Positions 33,337 to 42,400 of a DNA stretch of 61,599 nucleotides are shown in pieces; position 1 is the stretch's first letter; the number at the start of each line of letters is the position of its first letter. The translations under genes were made by a program, and so were the position numbers. The notes under the pieces are model-generated. The model was not told where the DNA came from, ran no database searches, and worked only from the letters and a program-made list of their open reading frames with translations. The stretch is taken from contig JAUJNQ010000003.1 in the NCBI GenBank assembly GCA_030448025.1, forward strand, positions 321,970 to 383,568, read 5' to 3'. Origin of the DNA: Acidimicrobiales bacterium (GTDB lineage Bacteria; Actinomycetota; Acidimicrobiia; Acidimicrobiales; GCA-2861595).

Positions 33337-33810
33337 CTACCCCACCACCGTGACCGTCTGGCGGACCTCGGTCGGCGACGGCTGGCTCTTGAGCGACGCC
33401 ACCAGCTCGTACTGGCCGGGCTCGACGTCGAGGGTGTCGTCCTTCAGCTCGAAGGACTCCGCCTGGCCGGGGGCGATCGACATCTCACCGAATACCTGGG
33501 TGAAGGCCCTGCCCTTGCTCCAGCGGTACCGCTCCGCCGAGCCCTGGGTGAGAACCACGTCCCCCCGCTGACCCGAGCTGAACGTGAGGGTCACCGGCTC
33601 GTTCCCAGCGTTGCGAACACCGAGGGTCCAGGTCACGGGGGCTCCGGTCCGCAACGGCTCGGTGTGCGAGAGGGTCAGCCTCAAGCCCTCCTCCTGGTTC
33701 GGCTCCAGCACCACTGGGTCATCCTCCTTGCCTCCTCCGCCGCACGCGCTCATGACCAGCAGCACCGTCACCGCCAACGCCCTGCCCGCCAATGCGGCCG
33801 ACCGCCTCAT
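33337..33810 (-). CDS. Lipoprotein with BsuPI-like domain
   Basis: 157 residues. Signal with lipobox VMSAC, then an Ig-like beta domain with [40 protein letters not shown] and [20 protein letters not shown]. This layout matches the BsuPI (intracellular proteinase inhibitor) domain, which in secreted proteins is of unknown function. Its ATG overlaps the hisF stop (ATGA), placing an envelope protein inside the histidine operon, between hisF and hisI. No link to histidine synthesis is evident. Confidence 0.82.
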   Translation of the reverse strand: MRRSAALAGRALAVTVLLVMSACGGGGKEDDPVVLEPNQEEGLRLTLSHTEPLRTGAPVTWTLGVRNAGNEPVTLTFSSGQRGDVVLTQGSAERYRWSKGRAFTQVFGEMSIAPGQAESFELKDDTLDVEPGQYELVASLKSQPSPTEVRQTVTVVG

Positions 33811-34565
33811 GCCGGGCGCACCGTGATGCCGGCCGCGGTCAAGTGCTCCTTGGCCTGGCGAACGGTGAGCTCGCCGAAGTGGAAGACCGACGCCGCCAGC
33901 AGCGCGTCAGCACCGCCTTCCCGGACACCGTCCACCAGGTGGTCCAAGCTGCCCACTCCGCCACTGGCGACCACCGGGATGTCGCAGGAGTCCACCACCC
34001 GGCGGGTGAGAGCCAGGTCGAATCCGTCCCTCGTGCCGTCCCGGTCCATGGAGGTGAGGAGGATCTCCCCCGCCCCCAGACGCTGGCACTCGGCGGCCCA
34101 GGCCACCGCATCCACGCCGGTGGGCGTGCGCCCGCCGTGGGTGTGGACCTCGAAGCTCCCGTCGACTCGCTTGGCGTCGATGGCCACCACCACGCACTGG
34201 GCCCCGAACTCCGCCGACAGCTCACTCACCAGCCCGGGCCGGGCCACGGCGGCGGTGTTGACGCCCACCTTGTCGGCACCGGCGCGCAGAAGCCGCCGGG
34301 CGTCGTCCACGCGCCGGACGCCCCCGCCGACCGTGAGGGGGATGAACACCTCCTCGGCGGTGCGAGCGACCACGTCCACCATGGTCCGGCGGGCGCCGGA
34401 GGAGGCGGTGATGTCGAGGAAGACCACCTCGTCGCCGCCGGCCTCGTCGTAGCGAGCAGCAAGCTCCACCGGGTCACCCGCGTCTCGAAGGCCCACGAAG
34501 TTGACGCCCTTCACCACCCGGCCGGCGTCCACGTCGAGGCAGGGGATCACCCGGATGGAGCGCAC
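33807..34565 (-). CDS. hisF: Imidazole glycerol phosphate synthase, cyclase subunit
   Basis: 252 residues from GTG 34565, overlapping hisA by 19 bp. Catalytic Asp residues lie in [16 protein letters not shown] and [15 protein letters not shown]. Other conserved motifs are [25 protein letters not shown] and [15 protein letters not shown] (beta/alpha)8 barrel that uses ammonia from HisH to make imidazole glycerol phosphate and AICAR. Confidence 0.98.
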   Translation of the reverse strand: MRSIRVIPCLDVDAGRVVKGVNFVGLRDAGDPVELAARYDEAGGDEVVFLDITASSGARRTMVDVVARTAEEVFIPLTVGGGVRRVDDARRLLRAGADKVGVNTAAVARPGLVSELSAEFGAQCVVVAIDAKRVDGSFEVHTHGGRTPTGVDAVAWAAECQRLGAGEILLTSMDRDGTRDGFDLALTRRVVDSCDIPVVASGGVGSLDHLVDGVREGGADALLAASVFHFGELTVRQAKEHLTAAGITVRPA

Positions 34566-35284
34566 GCGGCCATCGCCTCCTCCACGCTGAAGACCCCCTC
34601 GTGCAGGGCCTTGCCCACGATCACCCCGGCCAAGCGCCGGCCTCCGACCTCCACCCCCGCCAGGCCCCGCAGGTCCTCCAGCGACCCCACGCCTCCGGAG
34701 GCGATGACGGGCAGCGCGGTGGCCGCCACCACCGTCGCCAGGCCGGCCAGGTCGGGCCCGCCCATGGTGCCGTCGCGCCAGATGTCGGTGACCACCACCG
34801 CACCCAGCGCCGCGCCCTGGAAGCGGCCGAGGAGGTCGGCGATCCCGATGCCCGAGCCCTCCGTCCAACCCCGGACCGCGACCTCGCCGTGACGGGCGTC
34901 GATGCCCAGCGCCACCCGGCCGGGATGGCGGGCGGCCACCCGCCTCACCATGGTGGGGTCCTCCACCGCCGCCGTCCCCATGACGATGCGAGCCACGCCG
35001 GACCCGAGCAGCGCCTCGGCCGAGAACTCGTCCCTCAGGCCGCCGCCGGCCTGGACCGGGATGCCCACTGCGTCGGCGATGGCCGTGACCGCGGCCCGGT
35101 TCTCGGGCCGGGCGGTACGGGCGGCGTCGAGGTCGACGACGTGGATCCACGGCGCCCCGTCGGCCTCCATCCCCTTGGCCGCGGCCACGGGGTCACCGTC
35201 ATAGACGGTTTCGCGGCTGTAGTCGCCCTGCACCAGGCGCACGCAGCGCCCGTCCCTCAGGTCGATGGCCGGGTACAGGTCCAT
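34547..35284 (-). CDS. hisA: ProFAR isomerase (HisA)
   Basis: 245 residues. Conserved motifs are [50 protein letters not shown] and [13 protein letters not shown], then [13 protein letters not shown]. It isomerises the ribose of ProFAR. In many actinobacteria this gene is priA and also serves tryptophan synthesis; the presence of trpF at 12307 argues for a single role, but the sequence alone does not exclude both. Confidence 0.95.
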   Translation of the reverse strand: MDLYPAIDLRDGRCVRLVQGDYSRETVYDGDPVAAAKGMEADGAPWIHVVDLDAARTARPENRAAVTAIADAVGIPVQAGGGLRDEFSAEALLGSGVARIVMGTAAVEDPTMVRRVAARHPGRVALGIDARHGEVAVRGWTEGSGIGIADLLGRFQGAALGAVVVTDIWRDGTMGGPDLAGLATVVAATALPVIASGGVGSLEDLRGLAGVEVGGRRLAGVIVGKALHEGVFSVEEAMAACAPSG

Positions 35285-35291
35285 GGCCGAC

Positions 35292-35894
35292 TCAGCCGCA
35301 GGCCTTGGCGAAGCTCTGGAGGAGCGACAGGCCCACCGACCCGGACTTCTCCGGGTGAAACTGGGTCCCCCACAGGTTCTCCCGTTCCACCGCCGCCACC
35401 ACCGGCCCTCCGTAGTCGCAAATGGCGACCACCTCGTCGCTGGCCTCGGGCGCGTAGGAGTGGACGAAGTAGGCCCACGCCGGCTGGGGAAGGCCCTCGA
35501 GCAAGGTGCTGGGCCGGCCGGTGGCCTGGAGCACGTTCCACTGCATCTGGGGCCGCTTCACGCCGTCGGGAAGGACCTGTACCGAGCCCTCCAGCACGGC
35601 CAGGCCGTCCACCCCGGGGCTCTCCTCCGACCCCTCGTAGAGCATCTGCAGGCCCACGCAGACACCGAGGAAGGGCGTCCCCGAGTCGATGGCGCCGAGG
35701 GCGACCTTGTCCAGGCCCGACGCCCGCAGTGCCTCCATGCACCGGCCGAAGGAACCGACTCCGGGAAGGACCACGCCGCTGGCCAGCTCTGCGGCTCGCG
35801 GCTCTGTGACCAAGACGGCTTCGGCGCCCACCTTCTCCAGCGCCTTCTGCGCTGAGCGAAGGTTGCCGATGCCGTAGTCGAGGACGGCGATCAC
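35292..35894 (-). CDS. hisH: Imidazole glycerol phosphate synthase, glutaminase subunit
   Basis: 200 residues, class I glutamine amidotransferase. The nucleophile is Cys79 in TPFLGVCVGLQMLYEGSEE; the His-Glu pair is in WGTQFHPEKSG; the oxyanion strand is VVLPGVGSFG. It supplies ammonia to HisF. It sits between hisB (13-bp gap) and hisA (7-bp gap). Confidence 0.98.
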   Translation of the reverse strand: MIAVLDYGIGNLRSAQKALEKVGAEAVLVTEPRAAELASGVVLPGVGSFGRCMEALRASGLDKVALGAIDSGTPFLGVCVGLQMLYEGSEESPGVDGLAVLEGSVQVLPDGVKRPQMQWNVLQATGRPSTLLEGLPQPAWAYFVHSYAPEASDEVVAICDYGGPVVAAVERENLWGTQFHPEKSGSVGLSLLQSFAKACG

Positions 35895-35907
35895 GACCGT
35901 GCCCCGC

Positions 35908-36504
35908 TCACAGCACGCCCTTGGTGGAGGGCACGCCGTCCCCCTCGACCTTCACCGCGTCGCGCAGAGCCCGGGCCACACCCTTGAACGACGCTTCGAG
36001 GATGTGATGGGCGTTCTTTCCGCTCCGCAGCCGGAGGTGCACGGTGAGGGCGGCGGTGGTGACGAACGCTCGCCAGAACTCCTCGGCCAGCTGCGGGTCG
36101 AACGGAGGCGTGCCGAGGGGCAGGGCGTCGGCCGGCGTCTCCAGCTCGTAGTGCAGGAAGGGGCGGCCCGAAAGGTCGACCGCCACCTCCACGAGGGCCT
36201 CGTCCAGAGGGACGCTGATGGACGCGAACCGTCGTACCCCTGCCTTGTCTCCGAGTGCCTCACGCAGGGTCTCGCCGAGGAGGATGCCCGTGTCCTCCAC
36301 GGTGTGGTGGGCGTCGACCTCCAGGTCCCCCTTGGCGACGAGGTCCAGATCGAATCCGGCGTGGCGGCCGAGCTGAGCGAGCATGTGGTCGAAGAAGGGC
36401 AACCCGGTCGTAGCCGACGAGCGGCCCGAGCCGTCCAGGTCGAGCGAGACGCTCACCGAGGTCTCCTTGGTGGTGCGGCTGCGCTCCGCGAAGCGGGTGC
36501 TCAC
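35908..36504 (-). CDS. hisB: Imidazoleglycerol-phosphate dehydratase
   Basis: 198 residues from GTG 36504, overlapping the hisC stop as GTGA; this sets the start. Dehydratase only, with no fused histidinol-phosphatase domain. Metal-binding motifs are GLPFFDHMLAQLGRHAGFDL, VDAHHTVEDTGILLG and GKNAHHILEASFK. It ends with STKGVL as in typical HisB. Confidence 0.97.
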   Translation of the reverse strand: MSTRFAERSRTTKETSVSVSLDLDGSGRSSATTGLPFFDHMLAQLGRHAGFDLDLVAKGDLEVDAHHTVEDTGILLGETLREALGDKAGVRRFASISVPLDEALVEVAVDLSGRPFLHYELETPADALPLGTPPFDPQLAEEFWRAFVTTAALTVHLRLRSGKNAHHILEASFKGVARALRDAVKVEGDGVPSTKGVL

Positions 36505-37583
36505 AAGTCCTCCTGCCCTTGGTCCAACGCCTCGTACAGCGCCGCGAGAAAGGCGTCGTTCTCGGCCGGCGTGCCCACGGTGACCCGCAGGCATCCGGAG
36601 AGCCGGGGCCACTCGCCCACGTCGCGCACCAGCACCGAGCGCTCAACGAGGCGGGCCCACAGCTCCCGGCCGTCGCCCGTCGTCGGGCGGAAGAGCACGA
36701 AGTTGGCGTCCGAGGGCCACCACTCCACGGCCAGCCGGTCGAGCCCGTCGAGGATCCGCCGGCGTTCGTCCTTGATGGCCGCCACCCGGGCCTCCATCTC
36801 GGCCGTGAACCGCAGCGCCAGCCGACCGGCCGCCTGCTTCACTGCGTCGAGGTGGTAGGGCAGGACACGGCGCTCCAGCTCGGCCACTACTGCCGCAGGA
36901 CCCACGAGGTAACCGAGGCGGGCGGCGGCCATGGACCACGTCTTCGAGTAGGTGCGCACGACCACGAGGCCCACGTCGGGACCCACCAGATCGAGCGCCG
37001 ACCACGGCGCGAACTGCCCGTAAGCCTCGTCCACCACCACCAGGCCGGGCGCCAGGTCGAGGACCTCCTCCACCACGGCGCGGGGCTCGGCGCCGCCGGT
37101 GGGGTTGTTGGGCGAGCACACGAAGGTGACGGCCGGATCGGCCTCGGCCGCGGCTCTCTTGACCTCACCGAGGTCGAGGCCAAAATCGGGCTGGCGCTCG
37201 CCCACCCACAACCCGGTGCGCGTGAGACGGCCCAGGTGCGAGTGGAGAGCGTAGGTCGGCTCGAACACCGCCGCCCGCCGGCCAGGCCCGCCGTAGGTGA
37301 GCAGCAGCGTCTGGAGGACCTCGTTGGAGCCGTTGGCCACGAACACCTGCTCCGGATCAACCCCGTGGAGGCGGCCCAGGGCCGCACGCAGCTCCCGGGC
37401 CTCCCGGTCGGGATACCGGTTGAAGGCGACGTCGGCCAGCTCGGTGGCCAGCGCATGGACGAAAGCCCGTGGAGGCGGGTACGGCGACTCGTTGGTGTTG
37501 AGGCGGACGTCCACCGCCACCTGGGGCGAGTGATACCCCGCGCCCAGGCCCTGGTCGTCGCTCGGGGAGAGGAGGGCGCTCAT
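36501..37583 (-). CDS. hisC: Histidinol-phosphate aminotransferase
   Basis: 360 residues, PLP-dependent fold type I. Visible are LNTNESPYPPP at the start, FVANGSNEVLQTLLLTYGGP, VCSPNNPTGG, the Asp and Tyr in VVDEAYGQFAP, and the Schiff-base Lys in RTYSKTWSMAAARLGY. It transaminates imidazole acetol phosphate. The start overlaps the hisD stop by 4 bp. Confidence 0.97.
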   Translation of the reverse strand: MSALLSPSDDQGLGAGYHSPQVAVDVRLNTNESPYPPPRAFVHALATELADVAFNRYPDREARELRAALGRLHGVDPEQVFVANGSNEVLQTLLLTYGGPGRRAAVFEPTYALHSHLGRLTRTGLWVGERQPDFGLDLGEVKRAAAEADPAVTFVCSPNNPTGGAEPRAVVEEVLDLAPGLVVVDEAYGQFAPWSALDLVGPDVGLVVVRTYSKTWSMAAARLGYLVGPAAVVAELERRVLPYHLDAVKQAAGRLALRFTAEMEARVAAIKDERRRILDGLDRLAVEWWPSDANFVLFRPTTGDGRELWARLVERSVLVRDVGEWPRLSGCLRVTVGTPAENDAFLAALYEALDQGQEDL

Positions 37584-38908
37584 CGCTTGCCCAGTCCTTG
37601 CCTACCCGGTCGTCGTCGCATTCGAACCGACTCGGCGTGGGCAGCCAGGCCCTCGGCCTCGGCCAGCGCCGCCACGTGAGGACCGAGGCGCGCCAGGCCG
37701 TCCTCGCTCACCGAGACGACGTGGACCGTCTTCTGGAAGTCGTGGACACCGAGGGCTTCGGCGAAGCGGGCCGAGCCGTTGGTTGGCAGCACGTGGCTGG
37801 GGCCGGCTACGTAGTCACCCACGCTGGCCGGAGCAAAGGCGCCGACGAACACCGCACCGGCGTTTCGCACCAGCGGCACGAGGGACTCGGGGTCGGCGCT
37901 CATGAGCTGGAGGTGCTCGGGCGCGATTGCGTTGGCCACCTCCATGGCCAGTTCGGGGCCGTCCACCACCACGGCGTAGCCACCCTCGCTCAACGTGGCC
38001 TCGATCTCGCCTCGGCGGGGCGACTCGGCCACGAGGCGACCCACGGCGTCGGATATAGCGTCCGCTGCTGCCTCGGACCACGTGATCAGCCAGGCCAGGC
38101 CGTCGGGCCCGTGCTCGGCCTGGACCACGACGTCGATGGCGGCGTGGTCGACCGGCGTGGTGTCGTCGGCCACCACCACCACCTCCGAAGGGCCGGCGAA
38201 GGAGGCCGGGACGCTCACGACTCCCTCCCCCGCCACCTGGCGCTGGGCCACCGAGACGTACATGTTGCCCGGGCCGGCGATCACGTCCACGGCGCGGATG
38301 CTCTCGGTGCCGTACGCCATGGCCGCAACCGCCTGAGCGCCGCCGATGCCGTACACCTCGTCCACGCCGGCGAGGGCAGCCGCCGCCAGGGTGACGGCGC
38401 CGACCGACCCGTCGGCGTCCGGGGGCACGCACAGCACCACCTCGGACACGCCCGCCACACGGGCCGGCACCGCAGTCATGAGCACCGTGGACGGATAGCG
38501 AGCTCGCCCGCCGGGCACGTACAAGCCGGCCCGCTCCACCGGGCGGCGGAGCTCGCGGACCTCCACGCCGTCCTCCACCACGCTGCCTTCCTCCCGCAGC
38601 TGGTGGCGATGGAAGGCGAGGACGCGCCCGTAGGCCACCTCGAGGGCCCGGCGAAGGCCGGACGGGGTGGACTCGAGGGCTTCGGCGACGACGTCGGGCG
38701 GTACACGCAGAGCATGGGGGCGCGCGCCGTCGAAGCGCACGCCGTCGAAGCGCTCGGTGTATTCACGAACAGCGGCGTCGCCGCGGGTTCGCACGTCGAG
38801 CAGGATGGCTTGCACCGCGGAGGTGGGTGGCTCCTTGGCCGCCGCCGGGCGGGGCAGCGAAGAACGCCACCCTTGCGGCGCTCCGCGAAGGTCGAGTCGT
38901 CTCAGCAT
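37580..38908 (-). CDS. hisD: Histidinol dehydrogenase
   Basis: 442 residues from ATG 38908 (MLRRLDLRG), the first gene of the his run. Conserved motifs are GRARYPSTVLMTAVPARVAG, IGGAQAVAAMAYGT, IAGPGNMYVSVAQRQVAGE, the Zn ligands in VVQAEHGPDG, and the catalytic Glu-His in NAIAPEHLQLM, then VGDYVAGPSHVLPT. It oxidises histidinol to histidine in two steps. Its promoter must lie in the 29 bp before the divergent small gene at 38938, or partly inside that gene. Confidence 0.98.
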   Translation of the reverse strand: MLRRLDLRGAPQGWRSSLPRPAAAKEPPTSAVQAILLDVRTRGDAAVREYTERFDGVRFDGARPHALRVPPDVVAEALESTPSGLRRALEVAYGRVLAFHRHQLREEGSVVEDGVEVRELRRPVERAGLYVPGGRARYPSTVLMTAVPARVAGVSEVVLCVPPDADGSVGAVTLAAAALAGVDEVYGIGGAQAVAAMAYGTESIRAVDVIAGPGNMYVSVAQRQVAGEGVVSVPASFAGPSEVVVVADDTTPVDHAAIDVVVQAEHGPDGLAWLITWSEAAADAISDAVGRLVAESPRRGEIEATLSEGGYAVVVDGPELAMEVANAIAPEHLQLMSADPESLVPLVRNAGAVFVGAFAPASVGDYVAGPSHVLPTNGSARFAEALGVHDFQKTVHVVSVSEDGLARLGPHVAALAEAEGLAAHAESVRMRRRPGRQGLGKR

Positions 38909-38937
38909 GAACGCTTCGATCGTACTGTGGGGCCCCC

Positions 38938-39165
38938 ATGTCCTCGCTCGGCAACTCACCCGGCGACTCGCCCGGCGCCTCGCCGGCCGCAGAGCTCTCC
39001 TCGCTCGCCACCGCCCTGGAGGAGCTCTCCCAGAGGGTGACGAACATCGCCGACGCCTACGCCGCAGCCAAGCGCGACGACCTGGCCGCTGAGCTCTACC
39101 AAGCGGAGAGGAGCCTTGGGGGCGCCCGGCGGAACCTACGCCGGGTGGTGGACGCCGAGCGATAG
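38938..39165 (+). CDS. Small alpha-helical protein, function unknown
   Basis: 75 residues from ATG 38938. A Ser/Pro/Gly-rich first 20 residues are followed by a long amphipathic helix pair (ELSQRVTNIADAYAAAKRDD; YQAERSLGGARRNLRRVV). No signal peptide. Divergent from hisD, with 29 bp between the starts. Actinobacteria carry similar small helical proteins, but I cannot name this one. Ends about 40 bp before a strong hairpin. Confidence 0.6.
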   Translation: MSSLGNSPGDSPGASPAAELSSLATALEELSQRVTNIADAYAAAKRDDLAAELYQAERSLGGARRNLRRVVDAER

Positions 39166-39202
39166 GCCGCCGCAGGCCAAGCGGAAGGGGCCGAGAAAAA
39201 GA

Positions 39203-39228
39203 CCGACGGCGCCGGAAGGCGCCGTCGG
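39203..39228 (-). terminator. Rho-independent terminator
   Basis: CCGACGGCGCC-GGAA-GGCGCCGTCGG is a perfect 11-bp stem with a 4-base loop. On the minus strand it is followed by TCTTTTTCTC, the U-tract expected of an intrinsic terminator ending the transcript of the small gene at 39275-39591 (and of nth above it). It may also slow transcription from the small plus-strand gene. Confidence 0.85.
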
Positions 39229-39274
39229 CCGAGCGGCGGGGACCGCTCTGGGAGCGGAGGCGGGAAACCGCTCC

Positions 39275-39591
39275 TCAGTTGTTTGGAACCCCGGGACCGC
39301 CCCGCTTGTTCCCGGTTCCCGGACGGGTCCTGTCGGGGTCTCGCTGGGTCACAGTCAGGGCCTTCCGTCCCTCGACGTCACCATGGCCCTCTCGCCCTCT
39401 TGGCCCCGTCCCGGAGCCGGCACCCCTCAGGCACTGCTTGGCCTCTTCGCGCTGGGCCTGCCGTTCGGCGGGTGCCGGAACCGAGCCCGCTTCGGTGGTG
39501 AGGCGCTCCGGCTTGCTCTGGGCCAGGGCCAGGGCGCCACCGCCGAGGCGATCCCGGCCACCAGGAGTACGGCGATGTTGCGCTTGATCAT
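39275..39591 (-). CDS. Small secreted protein, one apparent frameshift
   Basis: From ATG 39591 the frame gives a signal-like MIKRNIAVLLVAGIASA. Shortly after, the more protein-like sequence is in another frame: GGALALAQSKPERLTTEAGS, PAPAERQAQREEAKQCLRGA, then GRKALTVTQRDPDRTR and a stop at 39275. A single indel in the GC-rich stretch near 39540 would join them into about 105 residues. The signal peptide and alanine-rich cleavage region suggest export. No family is recognised. A strong terminator follows. Confidence 0.5.
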
Positions 39592-40244
39592 GAACTTATG
39601 CTGGCCGAGGGGCAGAAGTCGTTCAGGACGCAGACCTCGCACCGGGGACGTCGGGCTGTGCACACCCGGCGCCCGTGCAGGATGAGGCGCAGGCTGAGCG
39701 CCCCCCTCCCCGTGGCCGGCACCATGGCGTTCAGCTCAGCCTCGACCTTCTCAGGGTCTTCGTGGAGCGTCAGCCCCAGACGACGGCTCAGGCGACCCAC
39801 GTGGGTGTCCACCGGCAGCCCGGGGAGCGAGAAGGCCACGCTGCGCACCACATTGGCCGTCTTGCGGCCCACCCCCGGCAGCGTCACCAGCGCGTTCATG
39901 GTGGTCGGGACCTCGCCCCCGTAGCGCTGGTCGAGCGCCTGGGCCATGGCGACCAGGCTGCGGGTCTTGGCCCGGAAGAACCCAGTGGGATGGATGATCT
40001 GCTCCACATGGGCAGGGTCGGCGCCGGCCAGCTCTGCCGCCGTCGGGTACTCGACGAACAGCGTCGGCGTCACCTGGTTGACCCGTTCGTCCGTGGTCTG
40101 CGCCGAGAGGATGGTCGCTACCAGGAGCTCGAACGGGTTGCCATGGCGCAGAGCGCACAGCTGCGACGCCCCACCGGGGTACTCGGCGGCCAGCCGGTTC
40201 GCGGTTTCCCGCGCCCGGCCTTTGGGAGTCCTGGGTCTCACCAT
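39588..40244 (-). CDS. nth: Endonuclease III
   Basis: 218 residues. A DNA glycosylase/AP lyase for oxidised pyrimidines. The helix-hairpin-helix with catalytic Lys is LPGVGRKTANVV; the catalytic Asp is in VDTHVGRLSRRLGL; the 4Fe-4S loop is C-x6-C-x2-C-x5-C (CTARRPRCEVCVLNDFC). ILSAQTTDERVN is also diagnostic. It is divergent from mshD, with 23 bp between the start codons. Confidence 0.97.
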   Translation of the reverse strand: MVRPRTPKGRARETANRLAAEYPGGASQLCALRHGNPFELLVATILSAQTTDERVNQVTPTLFVEYPTAAELAGADPAHVEQIIHPTGFFRAKTRSLVAMAQALDQRYGGEVPTTMNALVTLPGVGRKTANVVRSVAFSLPGLPVDTHVGRLSRRLGLTLHEDPEKVEAELNAMVPATGRGALSLRLILHGRRVCTARRPRCEVCVLNDFCPSASISS

Positions 40245-40267
40245 GGGCGCAGGTAGCTTGGCACCCG

Positions 40268-41173
40268 ATGCCGCGGGTGGAGGTCAAGCAGCAGGTGACC
40301 GCCGCCGATCGACGAGCCGTCTCCACCGTGCTGGAGACGGTGGGCAGGGCAGGCGTGTATCCCTTCTTCGAGTCGGGGGCTCCTGCTCGCCGCGTGCTGG
40401 CCTGGGAGCCGGGCCACAACGGCCCCGTGGGGTTCGCCCATGTCTCCAGGGAGGGCCAGCATTGGGCGCTCGAGCTGGTGGTGGACCCTCGCTCCGCCGC
40501 GGCGCTGCCGGCGTGGGACGCCTTGTTGCGGGCGAGCGTCGAGCTGGTGGGCCGTGAAGGAGGAGGCCCGCTACGCGTGTGGGTCCACGACGCGACCCCT
40601 GCGCACGACGCGGTGGCAGGCTCGGTCGGGCTCGAGGCCGAGCGCGACCTGTACCAGATGGGCCGCCCACTGCCTCTGGAGGAGCCGTCGACGCTCCCGA
40701 CCCGGGCGTTCGCGGTGGGCCGCGACGAGCAGCCGTGGCTGGACGTCAACAACCGAGCCTTCGCCGGCCACCCCGACCAGGGCGGATGGACGCCGGACCA
40801 CATCCGGCGGCTGGAGGCTGAGCCATGGTTCGAACCGGAGGGCTTCCTCTTGCACGAGCGGGAAGGCCGCCTGGCCGGGTTCTGCTGGAACAAGGTGCAC
40901 CACGAGGTGGAACCGGCGCCGGGCGAGCTCTACGTCGTGGCCGTCGACCCCGACTTCCAAGGACTGGGGCTTGGCCGCCGTCTGGTGCTGGCCGGCCTCG
41001 ACTGGTTGTCTCGCAAGCGCCTCGATGGGAGGAGGCTGGGTCGGGCCATCCTCTACGTCGACGCCACCAACCCGGCAGCGCTGCGGCTCTACGAGTCGAT
41101 GGGCTTCGACGTGCACCACGTGGACAGGGCCTACGTGGGCGTCGTCCCACCGATGAGCGTCCCCAGTCCGTAG
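40268..41173 (+). CDS. mshD: Mycothiol synthase
   Basis: 301 residues with two GNAT acetyltransferase domains. The C-terminal active one has LYVVAVDPDFQGLGLGRRLV (acetyl-CoA loop), ILYVDATNPAALRLYESMGF and HVDRAYVG. MFENPVD-type helices are replaced by WLDVNNRAFAGHPDQGGWTP, as in MshD. It acetylates Cys-GlcN-Ins to mycothiol, the main thiol of actinobacteria. The 3' end overlaps the convergent VIT-type gene by 43 bp. Confidence 0.95.
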   Translation: MPRVEVKQQVTAADRRAVSTVLETVGRAGVYPFFESGAPARRVLAWEPGHNGPVGFAHVSREGQHWALELVVDPRSAAALPAWDALLRASVELVGREGGGPLRVWVHDATPAHDAVAGSVGLEAERDLYQMGRPLPLEEPSTLPTRAFAVGRDEQPWLDVNNRAFAGHPDQGGWTPDHIRRLEAEPWFEPEGFLLHEREGRLAGFCWNKVHHEVEPAPGELYVVAVDPDFQGLGLGRRLVLAGLDWLSRKRLDGRRLGRAILYVDATNPAALRLYESMGFDVHHVDRAYVGVVPPMSVPSP

Positions 41174-41847
41174 CCCACTGCGGCCGCAGACCCGGCCACG
41201 GCCAGATGGCGCAGGGCCGGGCGGAACGGCGACCTCCCGGTGGCGGCTCCCAAAGCCGCACCGATGCCCACCGCGCCCAACACACCGAGGACGACGGAAG
41301 CCACGGCGGCTGCCGCGCCGCGGGAAACCAGCCACGGCAGGAGCGGAACGAGCGCACCCAAGGCGAAGGCCACGAACGACGACGCCGCCGCCCCAACCGG
41401 CGAACCCAGTTGGGCGGGATCGATGCCGAGCTCCTCACGGGCGTGGGCCTCGAGCGCCACCTCGGGGTCGCGCATCATCTCCGCGGCCAGCTCCTCGGCC
41501 GTGTCGGGATTCACCCCCCGGCTGGCGTAGATGGCTGCCAACTCCTGGCGCTCGGAGTGCGGGTTCCTCCGGATCTCCGTGCGCTCCATCTCCAGCTCGT
41601 GCTCCAGCAGCTCGCTCTGGGCCCTCATGGACAGGTACTCGCCCGCGGCCATGGAGAACGCGCCGCTCACCAGGCTCACCATGCCTGCCAGCCGAACGAA
41701 GCCCGGTGCCGCGTTCGAGCCGGCCACGCCGAGCACCAGGCCCACGTTGGAGACCAGGCCGTCGCTCATCCCGAAGACCCCCGCCCGCACCGCCCCGCCC
41801 TGGACGTTGCGATGGTGGTGCTCGGCGACCGGTTCCGGTACTGCCAT
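41131..41847 (-). CDS. VIT1/CCC1-family membrane transporter
   Basis: 238 residues from ATG 41847; a GTG at 41868 would add seven residues. The family signature is the first helix region GMSDGLVSNVGLVLGVAGSN, followed by LVSGAFSMAAGEYLSMRAQS, a cytoplasmic helical segment with acidic residues (ELEMERTEIRRNPHSERQEL) and PVGAAASSFVAFALGALVPL. VIT/CCC1 proteins move Fe2+ or Mn2+ out of the cytoplasm. With a DtxR-type regulator in the window, a metal-homeostasis role fits, but no iron box is seen here. Confidence 0.92.
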   Translation of the reverse strand: MAVPEPVAEHHHRNVQGGAVRAGVFGMSDGLVSNVGLVLGVAGSNAAPGFVRLAGMVSLVSGAFSMAAGEYLSMRAQSELLEHELEMERTEIRRNPHSERQELAAIYASRGVNPDTAEELAAEMMRDPEVALEAHAREELGIDPAQLGSPVGAAASSFVAFALGALVPLLPWLVSRGAAAAVASVVLGVLGAVGIGAALGAATGRSPFRPALRHLAVAGSAAAVGYGLGTLIGGTTPT

Positions 41848-41870
41848 CTCCCGTAGCCTAGGTGCCACCG

Positions 41871-42215
41871 ATGCAAGAACCCCGCCGCTGGATTAACCAG
41901 GGCCAACCCCAGACGCTGCAGATAGCGGTGTTCCTCCTCTACGCCACTGCGGCCTTCTCCGTGTTCGACCTGCTCTTGAAAGCGCCCCCCCAGTACGTCC
42001 TACCCACGGCCGTCGGAGGAGCAGCGGCGGGTTACGGGGTCGCCAACGAGAAGAAGTGGGGCTACTGGTTGGGGGTCGCCACAGCATCGGTGCCCTTCTT
42101 GTTCATCCTCCTGGGGGGCCCGATCAGGGTGATCAGCCTCATGTTCGACATTGCCCTCATCGCCCTGCTGCTGCACACCCAGAGCCGCGAGTACCGGCGC
42201 ATCTGGTTCAAGTGA
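41871..42215 (+). CDS. Small membrane protein
   Basis: 114 residues from ATG 41871. Three to four hydrophobic helices: LQIAVFLLYATAAFSVFDLL, VLPTAVGGAAAGYGVANE, YWLGVATASVPFLFILLGG and VISLMFDIALIALLLHT, ending in a basic tail. Hypothetical, divergent from the VIT gene (23 bp apart) and coupled to the next small gene by a short overlap. No function can be assigned. Confidence 0.75.
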   Translation: MQEPRRWINQGQPQTLQIAVFLLYATAAFSVFDLLLKAPPQYVLPTAVGGAAAGYGVANEKKWGYWLGVATASVPFLFILLGGPIRVISLMFDIALIALLLHTQSREYRRIWFK

Positions 42216-42400
42216 ACGACGCCGTCGTGCGCGACGGGCTGGAGCTCCTCTTCGTGGTGGCCGTCGGCGGCATGCTCTGGTCGGCCGTCAGGCGGCTCCG
42301 GGCCGGCCAGATCGAGGTCTTCCGGTGCCCGGCATGTGAGCGACCGACGTCCAGGGCCTACCCCCAGTGCACCCGCTGCGGCGCCGCCCTGCCAGAGTGA
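42212..42400 (+). CDS. Small membrane protein with zinc ribbon
   Basis: 62 residues from GTG 42212, overlapping the previous stop. One N-terminal helix (LELLFVVAVGGMLWSAV) is followed by a CxxC...CxxC ribbon: FRCPACERPTSRAYPQCTRC. The two Cys pairs should bind zinc. The stop overlaps the menG start (GTGA), making it part of a plus-strand run with menG and menF. Confidence 0.7.
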   Translation: MNDAVVRDGLELLFVVAVGGMLWSAVRRLRAGQIEVFRCPACERPTSRAYPQCTRCGAALPE

